From Chlorobiales bacterium (GTDB taxonomy: Bacteria > Bacteroidota > Chlorobiia > Chlorobiales > Chlorobiaceae), in the NCBI GenBank assembly GCA_022360355.1, contig JAKSCY010000756.1, positions 1 to 13,094 on the forward strand: DNA of 13,094 bases, in the 5' to 3' direction. The notes under the pieces are model-generated. The model ran no database searches and was not told the origin of the DNA. It was given only the letters and a program-made list of their open reading frames with translations. Shown piece by piece: positions 7,907 through 13,094 of the stretch (positions are counted from its first letter, which is position 1; each line of letters opens with the position of its first letter). The position numbers were made by a program, and so were the translations under genes.

Positions 7907-8683
7907 ATGAAAGATATTGAATCTATTGCAAAACAAACGGTCTCCCAATTCTGCGCATCGTTTGTGTCAATAATGTACTCAGACGTACTAAAAAAAAGAT
8001 ATCTATCGATTAGGGAGACTATAGAGGCTTTGAATCATGCATCAATATGGGTTATAATATTTACTTTTGCAATATTGATAGCTTCATTGGTAAGTGTGGC
8101 AGTTAAAGTTACTTTTTTTTATAATAATACACAGCCTACCATATCTTATGTTTTAAGTGACGCCCATCTTTTCGTTATTTTTTGTTTGTCTTTTGTGGTA
8201 TTGATAATTTTATATATGCGTTTATATGTATATATAAAAAAAATTGAATCATTAAGTGATATAAAATATGATCAGATGATCGATGATGGTGACGAAAAGG
8301 AAAGTCAGAATGTTATTTTTGTTGATTATTATGATGCTACCATAGCTTACAATAATGAACTGTTTAGAAAGGGTTTGATTAGATTGCCATTTTTGATCAT
8401 GTTTGTGGTTATAATGTTTTTGATTGGGCATGATTATGAAATATATTCTATTAGTTATTATGTGTTTCATGGTGAGCTATTGTTGCCGTCAATTATATTT
8501 ATAGTGGCCATAATACTGATAATAGAGGCTCCAATATGGTATGTTTATGGCCTGCTAAATATGTTTTTTGATTTAGATAAAGAAAAAAAGTTAGTCGAGC
8601 CAATGATGGAGAATGATCAGAAAAAAAATATATGGCAAAAAATAAAAATAAAACTAAAAAACTTTAAAGAGAGAATGTTGTAA
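7907..8683 (+). CDS. Four-helix integral membrane protein, partner of the PRTase-like protein
   Basis: 258 residues. Hydrophobic segments at about 47-71 (IWVIIFTFAILIASLVSVAV), 86-110 (HLFVIFCLSFVVLIILYM), 158-176 (IRLPFLIMFVVIMFLIG) and 191-218 (LLLPSIIFIVAIILIIEAP) predict four membrane spans as two hairpins. The N-terminus, a charged loop at about 111-155 (KKIESLSDIKYDQMIDD and following) and the lysine-rich C-terminal tail (KKNIWQKIKIKLKNFKERML) would be cytoplasmic. No enzyme motif is visible and I do not recognise the family. It starts 18 bases after the stop of the PRTase-like gene and shares its AT-rich composition, so the two are likely co-transcribed and of common origin. By analogy with two-component abortive-infection modules it could be a membrane-acting effector or anchor; that is inference only. 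Confidence 0.7.
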   Translation: MKDIESIAKQTVSQFCASFVSIMYSDVLKKRYLSIRETIEALNHASIWVIIFTFAILIASLVSVAVKVTFFYNNTQPTISYVLSDAHLFVIFCLSFVVLIILYMRLYVYIKKIESLSDIKYDQMIDDGDEKESQNVIFVDYYDATIAYNNELFRKGLIRLPFLIMFVVIMFLIGHDYEIYSISYYVFHGELLLPSIIFIVAIILIIEAPIWYVYGLLNMFFDLDKEKKLVEPMMENDQKKNIWQKIKIKLKNFKERML

Positions 8684-8980
8684 TAGTTGTAAAATAAAAA
8701 TAAATGAGGTTATACTCTAAATTTGTTTTATAAATCAAAATGAAAAATACGGGATAAATAAGCAGCCGAATAAGAATTAAAAGCATATAGGTAATTGCTA
8801 TCATACTTTCACGTCTTATAAGGTTATTTTTATATAAGATAAAATACAATAACAGATGTTTTCTGTTCAAATATGTTTTGCGTCAGCAATTTAACTATTC
8901 TTCATAGATTAATAACTGAGAGGAAGGATTACACATACATCACGCATCACTACCCATAGTTCCCATATAGAGGCAAGGCG
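8684..8980. other. AT-rich non-coding spacer at the right end of the island
   Basis: About 300 bases linking the membrane-protein gene to the second methyltransferase fragment. An open minus-strand frame of 68 codons (8664-8870) begins with TTG, overlaps the preceding gene and has no support. AACAGA/TCTGTT at about 8851-8867 makes a small hairpin. Composition changes from AT-rich to balanced near 8930-8980, marking the approximate right boundary of the island. Confidence 0.45.
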
Positions 8981-9229
8981 TTCAATCTTACCTTATGCTC
9001 CCATTATCTCTTTCTTTACAGTGAGCACGTCAACCTCGAAAAGCATTTCCTTTCCATGAAAGAGTTATGCCGCGTTTCGAATGAAGTGCGGGTTTACCCT
9101 CTTGTTACTCTCGAAGGGAAGCTTTTTCCTCATCTCGATCCGGTCGTTTCGGAACTGAGAAACGACGGGGTGGTTGTATCGTTTCACAAGGCGAAATACC
9201 GCTTTCAGAAAGGGGGATGCTTGTGGTGA
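8981..9229 (+). pseudogene. Methyltransferase 3'-end fragment (copy 2)
   Basis: Reads FNLTLCSHYLFLYSEHVNLE, then KELCRVSNEVRVYPLVTLEG, matching the C-terminal part of the 4275-4946 protein from residue 138 onward. The 5' part of the gene, including the SAM-binding loop, is absent. Near the end 7 bases are missing relative to copies 1 and 3, which shifts the frame and ends the protein at KGGCLW instead of KGAEEMLVV. It is more diverged from copy 1 than copy 3 is. It cannot make a working methyltransferase. Confidence 0.85.
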
Positions 9230-9289
9230 AATAGCGAGTGGCTTGTAAAACTGGAGTATTGCGTATCTTGAGGAAAGGTTGAGTAATAC

Positions 9290-9347
9290 GGGGACATGCT
9301 GATTTTCGATAAGCGAAGAGTTTTTGTTGCTAATGAACAACGTCCCC
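9290..9347. repeat. 58-bp REP-like palindrome (copy A)
   Basis: Bounded by GGGGAC (9290-9295) and GTCCCC (9342-9347), with an internal pairing of AAGCGA with TTGCT(A) (one G-T wobble), so it can fold into a long imperfect hairpin. It is nearly the same as 10450-10507, and the similarity extends upstream to the methyltransferase fragment end. It lies 21 bases before the antitoxin start codon. The GGGGAC...GTCCCC ends recall REP/MITE-type repeats mobilised by Y1 (RAYT) transposases; no such transposase is in the window. Confidence 0.65.
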
Positions 9348-9368
9348 TATTTTTGAAAGGGAGGAAAT

Positions 9369-9608
9369 ATGGGTATCGGAGCAATTAAAGAAGACGTATC
9401 ACGTTTAGCGGTTAAAGAGCAGGCAGCTCTTGCGCGTTGGATAATTGAAAATCTGGAGTCGACTTCAGAGGATGAAGGCGCTGTTGATTCAGCATGGCGT
9501 CAAGAGGTTCGCAAAAGGGTTGAGGATATTCGATCCGGTAAGGTTAACATGATCCCGGCGGACAAGGTATGGAAAGATCTTCTTGGTAACTATGCCCGGA
9601 CGAGCTGA
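9369..9608 (+). CDS. Antitoxin, addiction-module component (Unstab_antitox type)
   Basis: 79 residues reading MGIGAIKEDVSRLAVKEQAA, LARWIIENLES, EDEGAVDSAWRQEVRKRVED and IRSGKVNMIPADKVWKDLL. The pattern of an N-terminal LxxxERxxLARxLLxSL-like helix, then W-x-x-E-hxxR and G-K-hxxhPAxxVhxxL, is typical of the short unstable antitoxins paired with RelE/ParE toxins. It would bind and neutralise the toxin and repress its own operon. A strong GGGAGGAA Shine-Dalgarno at about 9359-9366 fixes the ATG at 9369. It overlaps the toxin gene by 17 bases, indicating translational coupling. A REP-like palindrome ends 21 bases upstream, in the operon's 5' region. Confidence 0.85.
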   Translation: MGIGAIKEDVSRLAVKEQAALARWIIENLESTSEDEGAVDSAWRQEVRKRVEDIRSGKVNMIPADKVWKDLLGNYARTS

Positions 9609-9891
9609 ATATCATCCAGAAGCAGTGTCAGAGATACGACACGCTGCAAGTTGGTATGATGAACAGGTCAAAGGTCTTGGTTTGGATTTTCTGCTTGAAG
9701 TAAGAAGTGCAGAGTTCCGGATTCTTGAACATCCTGAAGCACGGCCTGATTACGAGGACGGAACAAAACGATGTATCATGCAAAAGTTTCCATTCGCAGT
9801 CGTGTATCAGGTGTCAAAAGAGGCGATTCAGATTGTGGCGGTTGCTCATTGTAAACGTAAGCCTGGATACTGGAAAGACAGGATCTCATGA
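9592..9891 (+). CDS. RelE/ParE-family toxin
   Basis: 99 residues beginning MPGRAEYHPEAVSEIRHAAS and ending VAVAHCKRKPGYWKDRIS. The AxxEhxxAxxWY opening helix, the central HPEARPDYEDGTKRC(I)MQKFPF and the strand IVAVAHCKRKPGYW are diagnostic of the RelE/ParE superfamily; the length fits (about 95-100). Members either cleave ribosome-bound mRNA or poison DNA gyrase; which applies here cannot be told. The ATG at 9592 is chosen over the upstream TTG at 9583 because the conserved opening follows it directly. The start lies inside the antitoxin gene (17-base overlap). The stop codon overlaps the ATG of the broken CopG-like gene (ATGA at 9888-9891), suggesting the three once formed one operon. The gene appears intact. 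Confidence 0.85.
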   Translation: MPGRAEYHPEAVSEIRHAASWYDEQVKGLGLDFLLEVRSAEFRILEHPEARPDYEDGTKRCIMQKFPFAVVYQVSKEAIQIVAVAHCKRKPGYWKDRIS

Positions 9892-10093
9892 ATCAAATTT
9901 TTACAGTCAAGAACACTCTCCAGAATATCTGGCGTTGAAAGATGAAACTGTCAAGGTTACGATCGCTCTCAGCAAAACCAGCGTTGATTTTTTTTAAAAC
10001 GAAGCCAGAAAACATAACACGCAGTGTCAGAAAATGATCCGCAGGTTGCTGGATGAGTATGCGTCACATCAAAGTGACTGCGCAACTGGATAA
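9888..10093 (+). pseudogene. Broken CopG/ribbon-helix-helix antitoxin-like gene
   Basis: The frame from 9935 reads LKDETVKVTIALSKTSVDFF, then a TAA at 9995-9997, then in the same frame NEARKHNTQCQKMIRRLLDE followed by YASHQ up to the stop at 10091-10093. This is the usual CopG-like RHH antitoxin pattern ([D/E]TVKVTIxLSKxSVxFFKxEAxK, then YQKMIRRLLDxY), with the expected lysine AAA changed to TAA. Upstream, the ATG at 9888 opens MNQIFTVKNT, which would join the conserved part only after a frameshift near 9915-9922. Thus there are two lesions, a frameshift and a nonsense codon. The ATG overlaps the toxin stop as ATGA. Its cognate toxin is not visible. The third methyltransferase fragment begins about 10 bases after it. 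Confidence 0.7.
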
Positions 10094-10101
10094 AATACGA
10101 C

Positions 10102-10395
10102 ACGTTACCCGAACTTCCTTTCGGGGACAACACCTTCGATATTGCATTATGCCCTCATTACCTTTTTCTCTACAGTGACCATGTCAGCCTCGAACAGCAC
10201 ATTCTCTCGATGAAAGAGCTTTGCCGTGTAGCTAACGAGGTCAGGGTTTATCCCCTCGTAACCCTTGAAGGCAAACCTTCCGGGCATCTTGACTCTGTTG
10301 TTACAGAGCTGCAAAACGTCGGGGTGGATGTTTCTTTTCTGAAGGTGGGATACTGCTTTCAGAAAGGGGCTGAGGAGATGCTTGTGGTGAAATAA
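10102..10395 (+). pseudogene. Methyltransferase 3'-end fragment (copy 3)
   Basis: Reads TLPELPFGDNTFDIALCPHY, LFLYSDHVSLEQHILSMKEL and on to QKGAEEMLVVK, equivalent to residues 127 to the end of the 4275-4946 protein. The C-terminal frame is intact, but the SAM-binding half is missing and there is no start codon with a ribosome site. It is much closer to copy 1 than copy 2 is: it shares an uninterrupted 33-base run (TATCCCCTCG... at about 10248-10280) and others of 20 and 26 bases. Downstream of the stop, however, it matches the tract after copy 2. H of CSHY is kept but S has become P. Confidence 0.85.
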
Positions 10396-10680
10396 CGGGA
10401 GATTTGCAGATTGGGGTATTGTATGTCTTGAGAAAAGGTTGAGTAATACGGGGACATGCTGATTTTCGATAAGCGAAGAGCTTTTGTCGCTATTGAACAG
10501 CGTCCCCTATTTCCTATTTCACGGAAGCCAAAAACAATTTTTTTGAAAAATAAATGTGTTTTTTTTTGAGTTTTTGTGAAAATAAGCGTAACATAAGCTG
10601 GTGCCGTATCTACTTTAATAATACTATGGCATTCGCCAATAATTACGCAACAATAAAATAACCCCCCAACCCCAAAACAA
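10396..10680. other. Non-coding stretch between fragment 3 and the transposase remnant
   Basis: The first half is the conserved tract shared with 9230-9347, including the palindrome listed separately. The second half (about 10508-10680) is A/T-run-rich DNA (runs of T at 10541-10566, and AACCCCCCAACCCCAAAA near 10660) with no gene, repeat or clear signal. The minus-strand open frame across it is non-coding in appearance. Confidence 0.5.
10450..10507. repeat. 58-bp REP-like palindrome (copy B)
   Basis: GGGGAC (10450-10455) to GTCCCC (10502-10507). Pairing is better than in copy A: GCTG pairs with CAGC near the ends and AAGCGA with TCGCT inside. It shares an uninterrupted stretch of about 47 bases with copy A, running from before GTTGAGTAATACGG into the left arm. 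It follows the third methyltransferase fragment just as copy A follows the second. Confidence 0.65.
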
Positions 10681-11019
10681 GGACAGCAAGCTTGGTTGAA
10701 AGAAAGCATCCGCAAATCCAATGCGGAATTCAAAGCCGAAGTGGTGCTTGAAGCCTTGAGCGAACGGATGACGGGCACAGAACTCGTCTAAAAATACAAG
10801 AACCAGATTCTACAGTGGAAACATGAGCTCCTCGATCATGCCTCTGATGTGTTCAAACAGGGGGAACTGAATCGGGAGCTGATATGTCTGATCGACCAGC
10901 AGTACCAGCAAAAGCCCTGCTACGGTGTTTACCGCATGTGGGAGTGGTTGCAGAAAGACAAAGGCTGCAAGGTCAATATCCAAGCCAGTATTTGCAAGTG
11001 GTTTCAGACCATGAGATAA
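10681..11019 (+). pseudogene. IS3-type transposase remnant (OrfA HTH joined to part of OrfB)
   Basis: One frame reads WLKESIRKSNAEFKAEVVLE and ALSERMTGTELV, then a TAA at 10789-10791, then KYKNQILQWKHELLDHASDV, which is the helix-turn-helix region of an IS3-family OrfA (the stop replaces the glutamine of the usual ELxxKY motif). From about 10860 the same frame switches to LNRELICLIDQQYQQKPCYG and VYRMWEWLQKDKG, an N-terminal OrfB segment, and ends at 11017-11019. The OrfA C-terminus, the start of OrfB and the whole DDE catalytic core are missing, so it is inactive. Terminal inverted repeats are not recognisable. Its right end lies only 34 bases before the adhesin start codon. Confidence 0.8.
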
Positions 11020-11053
11020 GTCATTATTTACAATGCACTAATCTTCACACATC

Positions 11054-13094
11054 ATGGCCAAGATTCTTCATCAGGCACCTGCCGTGGAAGTCTATCACCG
11101 GCAGTCCGGCGGAAAACAGTCCGGGCAGATCAGCGTCGAAACCTTTGCTGACAATTTCGCAGAGCTTTCGGGTCAGGGCTTCATCATCATTGTCGATGGT
11201 ACGCGCCTGACGCCATCGAATGCGCGCATTGAAATCCGCGATGGCCGTCTGATTGTGAAGTACCAGGGCCGTGTGGTGCTTGATATCGCGCTGGATGCCG
11301 TCACGGGAGAGGTGTCCTGGGGAAACGGCTGGTACAGCATAGAAGCAGAAGCCATAGAAGAGGAGGGCGGCCTGCCGGTCCTGCCTTTGCTTGGCGGAGC
11401 ATTGGGAATCGGTGGTGGTGTTGCGCTGGCCGCCACTTCGGACGGAGATGGTGATAATAATGGTGCGACGGCCCCCGCGCAGCCGGCGGCACCGACGAGC
11501 CCCGAACCGGTGACCGACGACACGACGCCGGGTATCACTATCGGCACGGGTCTGATCGGTGAGCCGAAGCTGTATATCGACGGGGTGGAAGTCCCGTCGA
11601 CGTACGATCCCGTCACGGGCACGCTGACCCCCGATACCCCGCTGGGTGATGGTACGTACGATGTCACCTACACCCTGACCGACGCCGCGGGCAACGAGAG
11701 CCCCGCAAGTGATCCGCTCACGATCGAGATCGATACGACAGACTCCACGCAGCCGGCGGCGCCGACGAGCACTGAGCCGGTGACCGGCGACACGACGCCG
11801 GGTATCATTATCGGCGCGGGCCTGATCGGTGAGCCGAAGCTGTATATCGACGGGGTGGAAGTCGCGTCGACGTACGATCCCGTCACGGGCGTGCTGACGC
11901 CCGATACCCCGCTGGGTGACGGTACGTACGATGTCACCTACACCCTGACCGACGCCGCGGGCAACGAGAGCCCCGCAAGTGATCCGCTCACGATCGAGAT
12001 CGATACGACGGCGCCCGTGCAGACGATCACGATCGACAGCATCACCGAAGACACGGGCATTGCCGGAGACTTCATCACCAGTGACAGTGACGGCTTGACG
12101 GTGCATGCGACGCTCTCGGGTGTGCTTGGTGCTGGTGAAGTGCTGATGTACTCGACCGATGGCGGCACGACCTGGGTCGACATCAGCGGTTCGGTGACCG
12201 GTACGTCGGTGCGCTATGCCGATACGGGCCTGACCAGCACGGCGACGGTGCAGATGCGTGTTGAGGATGCCGTTGGCAACGCCGGTGCCGAGGCCAGCCA
12301 GTTGGTAACGGTCGATACGACGGCGCCCTTACAGACGATCACGATCGACAGCATCACCGAAGACACGGGCACCGCCGGAGACTTCATCACCGGTGACAGT
12401 GACGGATTGACGGTGCATGCGACGCTCTCGGGTGCGCTCGGCACGGGTGAATCGCTGATGTACTCGACCGATGGCGGCACGACCTGGGTCGATATCAGCG
12501 GTTCGGTGACCGGTACGTCGGTGAGCCATGCCGACGGTTCGCTGACCAGCACGGCGACGGTGCAGATGCGCGTGGAAGATGGTGCGAACGCGGGCGCGAC
12601 GGTGAGCCAGCTGGTGACGATCGATACGACGGCGCCCGTGCAGACGATCACGATCGACAGCATCGTAAACGACACGGGCACAGCCGGAGACTTCATCACC
12701 AGTGACAATGACGGCTTGACGGTGAACGCAACGCTCTCGGGTGTGCTCGGTGCTGGTGAAGTGCTGATGTACTCGACCGACGGGGGTACGACCTGGGTTG
12801 ACATCAGCGGTTCGGTGACCGGTACGTCGGTGAGCTATGCCGATACGGGCCTGACCGGCACGGCGACGGTGCAGATGCGTGTTGAGGATGCCGTAGGTAA
12901 TGCCGGTGCCACGGCCAGCCAGCTGGTGACGATCGATACGGCGGCACCAACGATGACGATTGCCGGGAACGGCGGTACGGGAACGATTACGTTCACGTTC
13001 AGTAAGGCGCCTGTGGGTTTCGAGCTGTCCGATATCGTGATTTCGAACGGAACAGCCGCCGGCCCGTTGACACAGGTGAATACGCTGGAGTATA
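11054..13094 (+). CDS. Giant Ig-like-repeat adhesin, N-terminal part (runs off the right edge)
   Basis: An uninterrupted frame of 680 codons runs from the ATG at 11054 to the window end. Residues 1 to about 104 form a beta-rich N-terminal domain (FIIIVDGTRLTPSNARIEIR, DGRLIVKYQGRVVLDIALD). A Gly-rich hydrophobic segment (107-127, LPVLPLLGGALGIGGGVALA) and an acidic DGDGDNN linker follow. Next come two 90-residue Ig-like repeats (143-316; EPVTxDTTPGIxIGxGLIGE, TYDVTYTLTDAAGNESPASD), three repeats of 103-104 residues (317-627; TDGGTTWVDISGSVTGTSV, ATVQMRVEDAVGNAG) and the start of another Ig-like type (ITFTFSKAPVGFELSDIVIS). There is no Sec signal peptide. This N-terminus plus Ig repeats matches BapA/LapA-like adhesins exported by type I secretion with a C-terminal signal, which here is off-window. 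No good Shine-Dalgarno precedes the ATG; an in-frame stop at 11039-11041 rules out a longer start. Composition is much more GC-rich than the island. Confidence 0.85.
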   Translation, partial: MAKILHQAPAVEVYHRQSGGKQSGQISVETFADNFAELSGQGFIIIVDGTRLTPSNARIEIRDGRLIVKYQGRVVLDIALDAVTGEVSWGNGWYSIEAEAIEEEGGLPVLPLLGGALGIGGGVALAATSDGDGDNNGATAPAQPAAPTSPEPVTDDTTPGITIGTGLIGEPKLYIDGVEVPSTYDPVTGTLTPDTPLGDGTYDVTYTLTDAAGNESPASDPLTIEIDTTDSTQPAAPTSTEPVTGDTTPGIIIGAGLIGEPKLYIDGVEVASTYDPVTGVLTPDTPLGDGTYDVTYTLTDAAGNESPASDPLTIEIDTTAPVQTITIDSITEDTGIAGDFITSDSDGLTVHATLSGVLGAGEVLMYSTDGGTTWVDISGSVTGTSVRYADTGLTSTATVQMRVEDAVGNAGAEASQLVTVDTTAPLQTITIDSITEDTGTAGDFITGDSDGLTVHATLSGALGTGESLMYSTDGGTTWVDISGSVTGTSVSHADGSLTSTATVQMRVEDGANAGATVSQLVTIDTTAPVQTITIDSIVNDTGTAGDFITSDNDGLTVNATLSGVLGAGEVLMYSTDGGTTWVDISGSVTGTSVSYADTGLTGTATVQMRVEDAVGNAGATASQLVTIDTAAPTMTIAGNGGTGTITFTFSKAPVGFELSDIVISNGTAAGPLTQVNTLEY
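11480..12001 (+). repeat. Tandem coding repeat, type A (about 270 bp, 2 copies)
   Basis: Unit 1 starts with CAGCCGGCGG at 11480 and unit 2 with the same sequence at 11750, an exact 270-base period. Most of the second half of each unit is identical at the DNA level, including synonymous positions (for example around 11641-11730 and 11911-12000). Each unit encodes one Ig-like domain of the adhesin. Confidence 0.85.
12002..12934 (+). repeat. Tandem coding repeat, type B (about 310 bp, 3 copies)
   Basis: Units begin at the GATACGACG (Asp-Thr-Thr) at 12002, 12314 and 12623, with spacings of 312 and 309 bases; the middle unit lacks one codon (VEDGANAGA against VEDAVGNAGA). DNA identity is high, including third positions, pointing to recent duplication or gene conversion. 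Each unit is one Ig-like domain. Confidence 0.85.

Noticed and set aside
5564..8683. Retron (PRTase-type effector with reverse transcriptase)
   Set aside because: No reverse transcriptase (no YADD-like motif) is encoded in the window, so a retron is not supported despite the PRTase-like loops.
8664..8870. Minus-strand 68-codon hydrophobic frame after the membrane-protein gene
   Set aside because: It starts with TTG, has no ribosome site and overlaps the upstream gene. Hydrophobic translations are expected by chance in such AT-rich DNA.
9065..9340. Minus-strand 91-codon frame
   Set aside because: It is antisense to the methyltransferase fragment and runs into the palindrome; no family resemblance.
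4275..10395. Methyltransferase tails as att sites of a tyrosine-recombinase integrative element
   Set aside because: The shared segments are about 250-290 bases and diverged rather than a short exact core, and no integrase gene is present in the window.
10359..10778. Minus-strand 139-codon frame
   Set aside because: It runs across the palindrome, the low-complexity spacer and the antisense of the transposase remnant, so it cannot be one real gene.
11045..12804. Several long minus-strand and shifted frames in the adhesin region (up to 353 codons)
   Set aside because: They are antisense shadows of the GC-rich repeated adhesin gene, which itself is open to the window edge and has clear Ig-like domains.
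12002..12934. CRISPR array or non-coding tandem repeat
   Set aside because: The repeats are about 310 bases, contiguous, in frame and encode Ig-like domains.

Overview
This looks like a chromosomal segment of a green sulfur bacterium (Chlorobi: Chlorobium, Prosthecochloris or a relative). The basis is the character of the left-hand proteins (a RecO with the motif GRISVILKGGRNPKSRLSG, an OstA-like envelope protein, an FmdB-type zinc ribbon) and the overall gene style. No rRNA, tRNA or CRISPR array is visible, so the taxonomic call is inference.

Layout. (1) Positions 1-4161 are ordinary, moderately GC-balanced chromosome: the N-terminal part of recO (minus strand, running off the left edge), a small FmdB-type zinc-ribbon protein, a minus-strand OstA/LptA-like LPS-transport protein, a WecB-like UDP-GlcNAc 2-epimerase homologue that has lost several hallmark active-site residues, and a ferredoxin-nitroreductase fusion. 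(2) Positions 4275-10507 form an accessory zone built on a SAM-dependent methyltransferase gene. The complete gene is at 4275-4946, and its 3' end occurs twice more as dead fragments (8981-9229 and 10102-10395). The two fragments are followed by near-identical tracts ending in a 58-bp REP-like palindrome. Between copies 1 and 2 sits a strikingly AT-rich island with a 617-bp non-coding leader, a large protein with two phosphoribosyltransferase-type PRPP loops, and a four-helix membrane protein. Between copies 2 and 3 sits an Unstab_antitox/RelE-ParE toxin-antitoxin pair followed by a broken CopG/ribbon-helix-helix antitoxin gene. (3) Positions 10681-11019 hold an internally deleted, stop-interrupted IS3-type transposase remnant. 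(4) From 11054 to the right edge an open, GC-rich frame encodes the N-terminal part of a giant Ig-like-repeat adhesin of the type I-secreted, BapA/LapA-like kind, made of highly homogenised 270-bp and about 310-bp DNA repeats.

How it fits together. The left genes are housekeeping and envelope functions without an obvious shared operon. The middle looks like a recombination hotspot in which cargo modules are carried between repeated methyltransferase tails. The best candidate for an undescribed system is the AT-rich two-gene module (tandem PRTase-like protein plus membrane protein). Its composition, location and neighbours (a toxin-antitoxin pair, transposase debris) suggest a mobile defence or conflict module, but no function is shown by the sequence itself.
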